A stretch of DNA of 64,000 nt from Collinsella aerofaciens ATCC 25986 (GTDB lineage: Bacteria; Actinomycetota; Coriobacteriia; Coriobacteriales; Coriobacteriaceae), in assembly GCF_010509075.1 (NCBI RefSeq), contig NZ_CP048433.1:1984001-2048000 (forward strand), written 5' to 3'. Of this stretch, positions 43,237-50,327 are shown in pieces (within the stretch, counting starts at the first letter, position 1; each line of letters begins with the position of its first letter). The position numbers were made by a program, and so were the translations under genes. Under the pieces are notes generated by a model. It saw only the letters and a program-made list of their open reading frames with translations, had not been told where the DNA came from and made no database searches.

Positions 43237-43242
43237 ATTGTA
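43237..43242 (-). promoter_or_regulatory. Candidate -10 box of the dehydrogenase gene
   Basis: TACAAT on the minus strand, about 40 bp upstream of the start codon. The -35 is poor (GCAAAG-like at 20-bp spacing), so this is tentative. Confidence 0.3.
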
Positions 43243-43409
43243 GCGTCCTGCTGCCACTTTGCTAGGCTAAAGCGCCATAGATTTTTGGGCATGCCTTAAT
43301 CTCTACTTTTGGAGTGATTTGGGCCGCTGACGGCATCGCTGGGCGATGTACTCGCGCGGATGGGGCCGCTCGTTGTACCATAGCTGCAACTGACTCGTAA
43401 GGAGCATCC

Positions 43410-44336
43410 ATGCCCATTCGCATCCCCGACGCCCTCCCTGCCGCCGCGCAGCTCGAGAGCGAGAACATCTTTGTCATGACCGAGTACCGCGCGCTGCACC
43501 AGGACATCCGTCCGCTGCGCGTGCTCATCCTCAACCTCATGCCCACCAAGATCGCTACCGAGACGCAGATCATGCGCAAGCTCTCCAACACGCCGCTGCA
43601 GGTGGAGGTGGACCTGCTGCGCACGAAAACGCACGAGGCCACGCACGTGAGCGCCGGCCACCTGGAGACGTTCTACCGCACGTTCGACGACATCCGCGAC
43701 ATCCACTACGACGGCCTGATCATCACGGGCGCGCCGGTGGAGCAGATGCCGTTCGAGGAGGTCGACTACTGGCCCGAGCTCTGCCAGATCATGGATTGGT
43801 CCACCACGCACGTGCACTCTACGCTGCACATTTGTTGGGGCGCGCAGGCCGGCCTGTACCATCATTACGGCATCCAGAAGTACGACCTGCCGGCAAAGGC
43901 GAGCGGCGTGTTCGAGCATTATCTGGTGAAGCCGCAAAGCCCGCTGGTCCGCGGCTTTGACGACCGCTTCTATGCCGTACATTCGCGCAACACCGACGTG
44001 CGCCGCGAGGACGTGGAGGCCGAGCCGCAGCTTGAGGTCGTGGCCGTGTCCGACGAGGTGGGCCTGTACATCGTCAAGTCGACCGACAGCCGTCGCTTCT
44101 TTGTCTTTGGTCACCCCGAGTACGATACCGACACGCTGCGCCTGGAGTACGAGCGCGACGTGAAGCGCGGCCTCAACCCTCAGGTGCCGGCGCACTACTT
44201 TCCGGGTGACGACCCCACCGCCGAGCCGCGCAACGTCTGGCGCAGCCAGGCTCAGCTGTTCTACACCAACTGGCTCAACTACTACGTCTACCAGACCACG
44301 CCCTACGACCTGGCCCGCGCCGGCGAGGAGCACTAG
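43410..44336 (+). CDS. metA: Homoserine O-acetyltransferase (MetA type)
   Basis: A 308-residue enzyme of methionine synthesis that activates homoserine. The catalytic triad falls at canonical numbers: C142 in [10 protein letters not shown]235 in FGHPEYD and E237. Residue 111 is Glu ([16 protein letters not shown]); in this family Glu111 correlates with acetyl-CoA and Gly111 with succinyl-CoA, so acetyl transfer is predicted despite the older succinyltransferase naming. GTAAGGAGCATCC precedes the ATG. It has no other met gene nearby. Confidence 0.94.
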   Translation: MPIRIPDALPAAAQLESENIFVMTEYRALHQDIRPLRVLILNLMPTKIATETQIMRKLSNTPLQVEVDLLRTKTHEATHVSAGHLETFYRTFDDIRDIHYDGLIITGAPVEQMPFEEVDYWPELCQIMDWSTTHVHSTLHICWGAQAGLYHHYGIQKYDLPAKASGVFEHYLVKPQSPLVRGFDDRFYAVHSRNTDVRREDVEAEPQLEVVAVSDEVGLYIVKSTDSRRFFVFGHPEYDTDTLRLEYERDVKRGLNPQVPAHYFPGDDPTAEPRNVWRSQAQLFYTNWLNYYVYQTTPYDLARAGEEH

Positions 44337-44798
44337 GCTGTAGCTGTGGTTGCTGCTGCGGCCGTTGCTGTGCTCGCGGCGTGACGAACGTGGATTTTCG
44401 GACACACGAGCGTGGATTTTCGGACGTTTACAAATCGAGCGTGGATAATCTCCCACTTTTGGCCGAGGAAGGGGCCAAAAACGGGAGATTTTCCACGCTC
44501 GATTTTTCTGTAGCTGTCATGCCGGCGGCCTCATTACACGTCGAGTGCATACGGGCCACGTTGCAAACAAGGTAGTTTTGAGCCACAGCATATTTTCTTT
44601 AAAAGAAATCGACGGCTTTAGAGGCGCCAAATTGTGGAGACAGGGACCTCTCGACAACTACCCTACCTGCAGATATAAGCCATCAGCCTAAAACGTCCAA
44701 AACCGTCAAGTATTTGGTCAGCGCCCGGACAGCATTTGGTCAGACTTCGCATGAAACCGTCTGGTACGTTTGCGCCGTTCCAAGAGTTGGGAGGCGAC
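44337..44798. other. Intergenic region with GAGCGTGGA repeats, before the AbiEi-like gene
   Basis: 462 bp without a gene. 44384-44505 holds the repeat cluster described separately. 44629-44648 is the inverted counterpart of 16346-16365. 44710-44745 holds two TTTGGTCAG words. A promoter for the 44799 gene must lie near the end but is not clear. Confidence 0.45.
44384..44505. repeat. GAGCGTGGA repeat cluster, locus a
   Basis: Two direct units, ACGAACGTGGATTTTCGGAC (44384) and ACGAGCGTGGATTTTCGGAC (44406), precede a hairpin with arms 44432-44454 and 44483-44505 (AAATCGAGCGTGGA then TAATCTCCC), 23 bp with one mismatch. An inner stem TTTTGGCC/GGCCAAAA nests within. A near copy lies at 45837-45904 on the other side of the AbiEi-like gene. 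Confidence 0.82.
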
Positions 44799-45761
44799 AT
44801 GGGAAACATGACGGCGAATCAAAGACTTACAAGCCACATTAAAGCGTGCGAACAGCAGATGAGCTGCGTGTACGCACGCACGGCGGCGGAGGCAAAGCAG
44901 ATTGAGCGGCGTGTGGCGGCGGGAAGTCTAGAGGCGGTCATGCCGGGGCTGTATGCGCGTCCGGATTATTGGTCCGAGCTCAAGTTTCGGCAACGTTATC
45001 TGCATCGGGTGCGGGCCCTTGCGCAAAAGCATCCCGACTGGACGTTTTGCTCCTATACGGCGGCTGTTATCCATGGCCTTTCGGTTTCGCATGCCAATTT
45101 GACGCACATCCATATCGCCGCGGCGCCGGCGCAATCGACGACGCCGGGCTCTCGGGTGATTCGCCATCGTTATGCTCGTCAAACGCGGGCAATCCAGATG
45201 GATATTGCCGTGACCGATATCGACCAAACGATTACGGATTGCCTGGTCGATGCATCGTTTGTCGAGGGACTGATCATTGCGGACTCGGCGCTTCATGAGC
45301 AGCTGTTGTCGAAGGAGCATCTCGTTGAGGCAATCAACAAGCTTGGCTTAAATCGTCGCGGTGTTGTGACGGCGCGAAGTGTTGCGCGGTGTGCCGATGG
45401 CCTATCGGAAAGCGGTGGCGAGTCCAAGGCGCGTGCTCTGATGATTGAGCGCGGCTGGCAGACGCCGGAGCTGCAAGTTGAGCTGTTCGACCCGGTTGAG
45501 CCGGGGCGGCCGTATCGAGTTGACTACTTGTGGCGTGTGGGCGACCGGCTGATTATCGGGGAGTTCGACGGATTCGTTAAAAGCGAGAAGGCGGCGGAGG
45601 AGGGCAAGCTCGCGAAGGCGCAGTTTGATGAGCGCCAGCGCGAGTCGAGGCTTTCGCTGCTTGATAACTGCAAGATCGTGCGCTTGTGCTGGGATGATCT
45701 AAGGGATCCGACAAAGCTCGATCGCAAGCTCAAGGTCGCCGGCGTGCCGCGTGCGTGCTGA
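44799..45761 (+). CDS. AbiEi-like protein with C-terminal nuclease-fold domain
   Basis: A 320-residue protein. The N-terminus resembles the winged-helix AbiEi-type antitoxin domain (IERRVAAGSLEAVMPGLYA then an SYTAAVIHGL segment). The C-terminus resembles the restriction-endonuclease-like DUF559 fold (YRVDYLWRV, LIIGEFDGFVK, with D, E and K in nuclease-like order). No AbiEii toxin gene is adjacent. Start ATG 44799 has GGGAGG 4 nt upstream; ATG 44808 is an alternative. The gene is flanked on both sides by the same inverted-repeat family in the same orientation, which suggests a cassette acquired as a unit. A regulatory or defence role is inference. Confidence 0.65.
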   Translation: MGNMTANQRLTSHIKACEQQMSCVYARTAAEAKQIERRVAAGSLEAVMPGLYARPDYWSELKFRQRYLHRVRALAQKHPDWTFCSYTAAVIHGLSVSHANLTHIHIAAAPAQSTTPGSRVIRHRYARQTRAIQMDIAVTDIDQTITDCLVDASFVEGLIIADSALHEQLLSKEHLVEAINKLGLNRRGVVTARSVARCADGLSESGGESKARALMIERGWQTPELQVELFDPVEPGRPYRVDYLWRVGDRLIIGEFDGFVKSEKAAEEGKLAKAQFDERQRESRLSLLDNCKIVRLCWDDLRDPTKLDRKLKVAGVPRAC

Positions 45762-45788
45762 GGCAGTTGCAAGGCGTTTGGCTGCACG

Positions 45789-45904
45789 GGCGTGGAAAAT
45801 CAGACGGACGAGCGTGGAAATCTGGACGTTTGTTGAATGAGCGTGGATAATCTCCCATTTTTGGCTCGTAAGGGGGCCCAAAGTGGGAGATTTTCCACAC
45901 TCAT
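45789..45904. repeat. GAGCGTGGA repeat cluster, locus b
   Basis: Units GGGCGTGGAAAATCAGACGG (45788 on) and ACGAGCGTGGAAATCTGGAC (45809 on) precede a hairpin with arms ATGAGCGTGGATAATCTCCC plus A (45837-45857) and 45884-45904, 21 bp with two mismatches. The inner part TTTGG/CCCAAA matches the layout of locus a. Confidence 0.8.
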
Positions 45905-45928
45905 CTTGCGGGTGCGAAACAGCGGCGA

Positions 45929-46525
45929 TCAGGCGCTGACGATGTGGGGTAGTGGCAGGTCGTGAGCGTCGGTGGGAACGCGGTCGACACGCTGCTCGTC
46001 AAAGGCGATGCCGATGATTTGGCATGCGGGCGAGAGCATGGGCAGGTAGCGGTCGTAGCAACCGCCGCCGTAGCCCAGGCGCGCGCCGGTTTGGTCGAAG
46101 GCCACGAGCGGCACGACGATCATGTCGAGAGCTTCGGCAGGCACGATAGGGAAGTGGTTGCTGTCGATGTCCGTGGCCGCAAAGGCCCGCGTAGGGTGGG
46201 CGATAAACGGAGCCGCGGACGCATCGTCGGCGGCAACTGCCCGCATACACATGCGCTGGCCACAAGCTGCGGCATCAATTGCCGAGAGCATGCACGGATA
46301 GGCTACGCGCCAGCCGCGCACGGCGGCCGCAGCGGCAAACGCGGCAGGGTCTGCCTCGGAACCCATCGCGGCATAGACGGCAACGGTGCGCGGCGCCGCG
46401 GAATCCGAGCGATCCAACAGCTCAACAAGCCGCGCACAGATAATGGTAGACTTCGCCGTCCGCACATCCAAATCAAGAGCATCGCGCTGGGCAATCACCG
46501 CCCGCCGCAACTCAGCCTTGTCCAT
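45929..46525 (-). CDS. 5-formyltetrahydrofolate cyclo-ligase
   Basis: A 198-residue enzyme converting 5-formyl-THF to 5,10-methenyl-THF with ATP. The basic N-terminus KAELRRAVIAQRDAL and the signature LGYGGGCYDRYL are visible; FDEQRVDRVPTDAHD is the conserved C-terminal segment. ATG 46525 has GAGAGGGAG just upstream; an upstream in-frame ATG would start inside a repeat. Only the minus-strand gene for the M16C protease lies upstream, separated by two hairpins, so it is probably monocistronic. Confidence 0.9.
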   Translation of the reverse strand: MDKAELRRAVIAQRDALDLDVRTAKSTIICARLVELLDRSDSAAPRTVAVYAAMGSEADPAAFAAAAAVRGWRVAYPCMLSAIDAAACGQRMCMRAVAADDASAAPFIAHPTRAFAATDIDSNHFPIVPAEALDMIVVPLVAFDQTGARLGYGGGCYDRYLPMLSPACQIIGIAFDEQRVDRVPTDAHDLPLPHIVSA

Positions 46526-46543
46526 CCCGGCTCCCTCTCCCAA

Positions 46544-46594
46544 ACCTGCCAAAAAGGGACAGGTTTATTTTGGTAGGTTTTATCTGGGCAAACG
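46544..46594 (-). repeat. ACCTRCCAAAA palindrome, copy 4
   Basis: Read on the minus strand it begins CGTTTGCCCAGATAAAACCT and ends TTTTTGGCAGGT, with TAAACCTGTCCC in the loop, nearly identical to copy 2 and with the long left flank of copy 3. It lies 19 bp upstream of the cyclo-ligase start codon, so it is in that gene's leader or promoter. Confidence 0.78.
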
Positions 46595-46605
46595 CGATAA
46601 AGACG

Positions 46606-46649
46606 GCAAAACCACCACGAAGGTGCTGTCCCCTTTGTGGTGGTTTTGC
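46606..46649 (-). terminator. Terminator of the M16C protease gene
   Basis: 13-bp stem GCAAAACCACCAC/GTGGTGGTTTTGC with a loop containing CTGTCCCC. On the minus strand it follows the protease stop codon by about 10 nt. Its loop shares the CTGTCCC word with the ACCTRCCAAAA palindromes. Confidence 0.75.
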
Positions 46650-46659
46650 TTGTCGTGCC

Positions 46660-49600
46660 TTAGCCCAGCAGGTCGACTACGTTGAAGCCGGCGTTGCTCT
46701 TGGCGATGACGTCTCGGCCGCCAAAGACGCAGGTGGGCGACTCGGCTGCGATGCGCGTCACGTCGGCGCCGAGCGAGCGCAGCTCAACGGGCGTGGCGGC
46801 GAGCATCTGGGCGCGACGCTCCTCGCGCGCATGCGGATCGAGCCCGGCCAGGTAGGTCGTGTTGCGGCGCTTGGTGAGCGCGTACGGCTTCACTGGCGCG
46901 TCCATACCGCTCACACAGCTCACGATAAAGCCCTCAAAGGCGGCCTCGTCAGGCTCAAAGCTGCCGAGCCATTCGCCTGCGCGCGCCACGCGCTCAATCG
47001 AGGGGTCGATTGCCGGGTCGCGGTAGGTGTAGAACGCCGTCTGACGCTCACCGGCCGCGCGGAATCCGCAGCCGTACGCACCGCCCTTAACGCGGATCTC
47101 GTTCCACAGGTAGTCGTAGGAGAGCGCGTTGGCGGCAACCGCCCAGGCGCCCGTCACGTCAATGCCCAGGCGACGCGGGTCGCACGCGCTTGCCGCAAAG
47201 CAGATGTCACTGGGGATGACAAAGGCCTCGTGGCAGTCGCGCGGCGTCGGCACCACGAGCGCGTTGCGGCCGGCATCGGTGCTGTCGCCAGCGCCCAGCC
47301 CCAGGTCGCCAGCAGCATTCCAGTACGCGTCAAAGTCCTCGTTGCTGCCGGTAAAGCTCGCCATGCAGCCATCGGCCACAAAGATGCGCTCCGCCAGCTC
47401 GGCAAGCTTGGTACGCAGCCCGTCCACGCGCTCGTCAAAGTGCTCGAGCAGATCGCGCAGGAACAGGTAGAAATCCACGCCCGAAAGCTGCTCGCGCACC
47501 ACGGCCGAAGGCGAGCTGTAGCTCATCGCGCGACCGAGCGCCGCCGAGTGGCCGTTGTTGATAAAGCCCTGCTCAAGCCCAATGCGAATCTGCGTGAGCA
47601 CGTCGCGCATGCGGTCGGCATCGGCATCTGCCAAAAGCGTGCTCGACCACACCTCGCGCGGCAGGCTCGCCAGCGCATCGATCTTCTCGGACAGGGCGCC
47701 GGCGCTCACCAGCAGGTAGGGGCGCACGCCGTCCACGTCGGGCTGGGTCATGACTTCGGTCGTAAAGCTCAAAAAGCCCAGTTTGCCGGCGAGCAAGTTG
47801 TCGAGCTCCTCGGCCGAGTGCTCGCTCGTGGGCAGCTGTTTGAGCAGGCGGCAGAGCAGCGTCACATAGGGCAGGTCTTCAAACGCGACGCAGCTCAGGT
47901 CGAAATACTGCATGGCGTAGGCCAGGCGGTTGGTGGGGATGTCGTGGCGCAGGCAGGGGATGGGCGCAGTCGTGTCTACGACCAGCGGAGGCTCGGGGCG
48001 CGCCTCGCCAATGTCGGACACGCGCAGGCGCGGCAGCGTGGCCTTGGCCTCGGGCGTGTCCTCGGCCTCCTGCGCGGCACGCAGCGCAGCTGTGCGCTCG
48101 ACCACGTCGGCCAGCTCGGCATCGGTCATGGCATCGCGCTTGGCTGCCAGCTCGGCGGCCTCGGCGATCTCCGCGCCCTCGGCGGCGTCCACCGGCACCA
48201 GCTCGACCAGTGCCATGTGATCGTTCTGCAGCACCAGCTCGCGCAGCAGGTCCTCAAAGTAGCTGCCGTCCAGGTCGCCGCGCAGCTCCTCATACACTGG
48301 ACCGTACTTGAGCGCCAGCGTCGCGGCGTCGTCATCGTAGAGCCATGTGCTCAGCGCGTCGCACGCAATGGCCACGCCGTCGGCGATACCGTAGTCGCGC
48401 TGGCGCAGGTCGTATTCGTTGCTGCTGATGATGGCTTCCAGGCGCTCGCGCGGAACGCCATGCTCGCATAGGTCGCGGCAGGCGTCCTGGAACACGCGAC
48501 GCAGCTCGCGCGCCACGCCGGGCTGCGCGTTTTGCAGCATGATGAGCTCGTAGGGCTGCAGGCTCTCGGCCGCGGTGTAGCTCACCACGTTGCCGCCCAG
48601 GCCGGCGGCCAGAATGGCCTTCTTAACCGGCGCTTCGTTGGAACCCAGCAGTGCTTCAAACAGGATATCCGCCGCGATCGTGCGTTTGCGGTCGAGCGCG
48701 CTGCCCAGCACCAGGCCCAAGCCCACCAGGGCGTTCTCGGGTGTAGTGGCCATCTCGACGCGCTTGTACTCGCAGGTCACGGGTGGCCTGCACGCCCAGC
48801 GGATTGGGCGCCAGCGCGGAGGGGCCTCGCCGGCGGCAACGGCGGCGTCCATGCGGCGGCTCGCGGCACTCGACTGCGACAGATAACGCTCGTCCAAAAA
48901 GGCCAGGGCGCGGTCCACGTCCAGGTCGCCGTAGAGCGTTATATAGGAGTTGGAAGGATTGTAGTGGCGTGCGTGCGTATCCAGGAACTGCTCGTAGGTG
49001 AGCGCGGGAATCGCACGCGGGTCGCCGCCGCTCTCGTGCGCATAGGCGGTGTCGGGATAGAGCGCGGCGTTGACAGCATCGTCCAGCACGCTCATGGGAT
49101 CGGACAGCGCGCCCTTCATCTCGTTGAACACCACGCCGTTATAGCGCAGGGTGCCCTCGCGCAGGCTCGCGGAGCCGCCCTCGCCATCGCCCTCGGCGTC
49201 CTCCGGCAGGTCCAGCTCGTAGTGCCAGCCCTCCTGCTCAAAAATGGTGGACTTGGTGTAGATGGCCGGGTTGAACACCGCGTCCAGATACACGTCCATC
49301 AGGTTGTACAGATCCTGCTCGTTGGTGGTGGCAACGGGGTAGATGGTCTTGTCGGGGTAGGTCATGGCGTTGAGAAACGTCTGCATGGAGCTCTTGATCA
49401 GGTCGACAAACGGCTCCTTGACGGGGAACTTTGCCGATCCGCACAGGACCGAGTGCTCAAGAATATGGAACACGCCGGTGGAATCGGCCGGCGGCGTCTT
49501 AAAGCCAATGGCAAAGGCCTTGTTTTCGTCGTCGCATGCCAGGTACAGCAGGCGAGCGCCCGAGGCGGTGTGGCGCAGCACGTAGGCGTCCGAGTCGAGC

Positions 49601-49704
49601 TCGGGCACGGTCTCGCGGCGCTCGACGGCAAAGCCGTGGCAGGTAGTGCCGGGCACCAGCAGTGCGGCGGCAGCGGCGCGCGGGTCGGTTGAGGTGGTGG
49701 GCAT
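46660..49704 (-). CDS. M16C zinc metalloprotease (PreP-like)
   Basis: A 1014-residue peptidase of the presequence-protease branch of M16. The inverted zinc motif HILEH gives H80, E83 and H84; the following LCGSAKFPVKEPFVDL and NAMTYPDKTIYPVATTN are M16C hallmarks. Two catalytic/inactive halves are joined by a linker with a Glu/Ala-rich helix. Start ATG 49704 has AAAGGAGA upstream; the long open extension beyond it runs into palindromic repeats and is rejected. No signal peptide, so it is a cytosolic oligopeptide-degrading enzyme. Confidence 0.9.
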   Translation of the reverse strand: MPTTSTDPRAAAAALLVPGTTCHGFAVERRETVPELDSDAYVLRHTASGARLLYLACDDENKAFAIGFKTPPADSTGVFHILEHSVLCGSAKFPVKEPFVDLIKSSMQTFLNAMTYPDKTIYPVATTNEQDLYNLMDVYLDAVFNPAIYTKSTIFEQEGWHYELDLPEDAEGDGEGGSASLREGTLRYNGVVFNEMKGALSDPMSVLDDAVNAALYPDTAYAHESGGDPRAIPALTYEQFLDTHARHYNPSNSYITLYGDLDVDRALAFLDERYLSQSSAASRRMDAAVAAGEAPPRWRPIRWACRPPVTCEYKRVEMATTPENALVGLGLVLGSALDRKRTIAADILFEALLGSNEAPVKKAILAAGLGGNVVSYTAAESLQPYELIMLQNAQPGVARELRRVFQDACRDLCEHGVPRERLEAIISSNEYDLRQRDYGIADGVAIACDALSTWLYDDDAATLALKYGPVYEELRGDLDGSYFEDLLRELVLQNDHMALVELVPVDAAEGAEIAEAAELAAKRDAMTDAELADVVERTAALRAAQEAEDTPEAKATLPRLRVSDIGEARPEPPLVVDTTAPIPCLRHDIPTNRLAYAMQYFDLSCVAFEDLPYVTLLCRLLKQLPTSEHSAEELDNLLAGKLGFLSFTTEVMTQPDVDGVRPYLLVSAGALSEKIDALASLPREVWSSTLLADADADRMRDVLTQIRIGLEQGFINNGHSAALGRAMSYSSPSAVVREQLSGVDFYLFLRDLLEHFDERVDGLRTKLAELAERIFVADGCMASFTGSNEDFDAYWNAAGDLGLGAGDSTDAGRNALVVPTPRDCHEAFVIPSDICFAASACDPRRLGIDVTGAWAVAANALSYDYLWNEIRVKGGAYGCGFRAAGERQTAFYTYRDPAIDPSIERVARAGEWLGSFEPDEAAFEGFIVSCVSGMDAPVKPYALTKRRNTTYLAGLDPHAREERRAQMLAATPVELRSLGADVTRIAAESPTCVFGGRDVIAKSNAGFNVVDLLG

Positions 49705-49849
49705 ATGCAGTCTCCTTTGACGCCCCAGCGGGGGCGAATCGAGTCGAATCCTCGAGAGTATACCCATATGGGGCCGCGACCCTGCGGCGAACTGGAGACG
49801 ATGCCAGCGGATTGGGCGAAGGGCTCGCGTGCCCGCCGCACGAGCGTGG

Positions 49850-50018
49850 AAAATTGGACACTCGCCAAACGAGAGTGGATATTCGGACGGACGAGCGAGG
49901 ATTTCCGGATACCTATCGAACGAGAGTGGATATTTGGACGGAATTTGCCGCAAAAGCCCCAAAAACCGTCCAAATATCCACTCTCGATATCCGACCGTCC
50001 GAAAATCCTCGCTCGTCC
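49850..50018. repeat. GAGCGTGGA repeat cluster, locus c, with 53-bp arms
   Basis: Direct units at 49850 (ACGAGCGTGGAAAATTGGAC) and 49869 (ACGAGAGTGGATATTCGGAC) lead into a large hairpin. Left arm 49889-49941 and right arm 49966-50018 pair over 53 positions with the outer 21 (one mismatch) and inner 20 bp matching and a diverged middle. The loop is 24 nt. The sequence of the units relates it to loci a and b. Confidence 0.8.
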
Positions 50019-50089
50019 ATCACTCGCGTATCTCTCGTCCCTCATTCGTCTCTAATATGAGAGATGACAGGAAGATGAGAGAAAAATAT

Positions 50090-50270
50090 GAGAGATAACT
50101 GAGCAGCAAAGAGACAGGCAATCATGGTATTGTCTCAATACCAATTGTTCTACCAGCAAAAATATGTATAAATGAAGCAAATGGTAGACATTCCATCTCT
50201 CATCTATCTCTCTATCTCTAAGCCGAGAGATAGAGAGATAGATGAGAGATAATTTCGAGAGATAACTGAG
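50090..50270. repeat. GAGAGAT repeats and 25-bp perfect palindrome upstream of the AlbA_2 gene
   Basis: GAGAGATAACTGAG occurs at 50090-50103 and again at 50257-50270. Between them, arms 50195-50219 and 50226-50250 are perfect reverse complements over 25 bp, with a 6-nt loop, built entirely of ATCTCTC/GAGAGAT words. Base composition is far lower in GC than the surroundings. Confidence 0.85.
50145..50172 (+). promoter_or_regulatory. Candidate promoter of the AlbA_2 gene
   Basis: -35 TTGTTC (50145-50150), 16-bp spacer, -10 TATAAA (50167-50172). Transcription would start just before the 25-bp palindrome, placing that hairpin at the 5' end of the mRNA. Confidence 0.5.
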
Positions 50271-50327
50271 AGACGAGGGAAATCTATCCGCGGCATTCTC
50301 CGCAGGACCGAGCGAAAGGACGTGCAG

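Larger units (their letters stand above)
49705..50327. other. 623-bp intergenic region packed with palindromes
   Basis: No gene is seen. It holds the protease promoter side (TATACT on the minus strand at 49762-49757), the GAGCGTGGA/GAGAGTGGA repeat cluster (49850-50018) and the GAGAGAT-rich, low-GC leader of the AlbA_2 gene (50041-50280). Confidence 0.6.

Noticed and set aside
43262-43642. Small minus-strand open frame overlapping the 5' end of metA
   Set aside because: It is antisense to the conserved N-terminus of MetA and has no ribosome site or recognisable domain.
44384-44505. CRISPR array in the GAGCGTGGA clusters
   Set aside because: Only two or three units, with irregular spacing (22 and 28 bp) and related rather than unique spacers; no cas genes nearby. 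It is an inverted-repeat element.
46570-48471. Plus-strand open frame of 633 codons opposite the M16C protease
   Set aside because: Shadow of the protease gene; it also begins inside a palindromic repeat and a terminator.
49705-49962. N-terminal extension of the M16C protease
   Set aside because: The open extension is encoded by repeat units; AAAGGAGA lies at the internal ATG 49704, after which the conserved sequence begins.
50041-50280. CRISPR or microsatellite at the GAGAGAT region
   Set aside because: The word occurs in both orientations and forms a perfect palindrome, not a regular array. Operator or hairpin function fits better.
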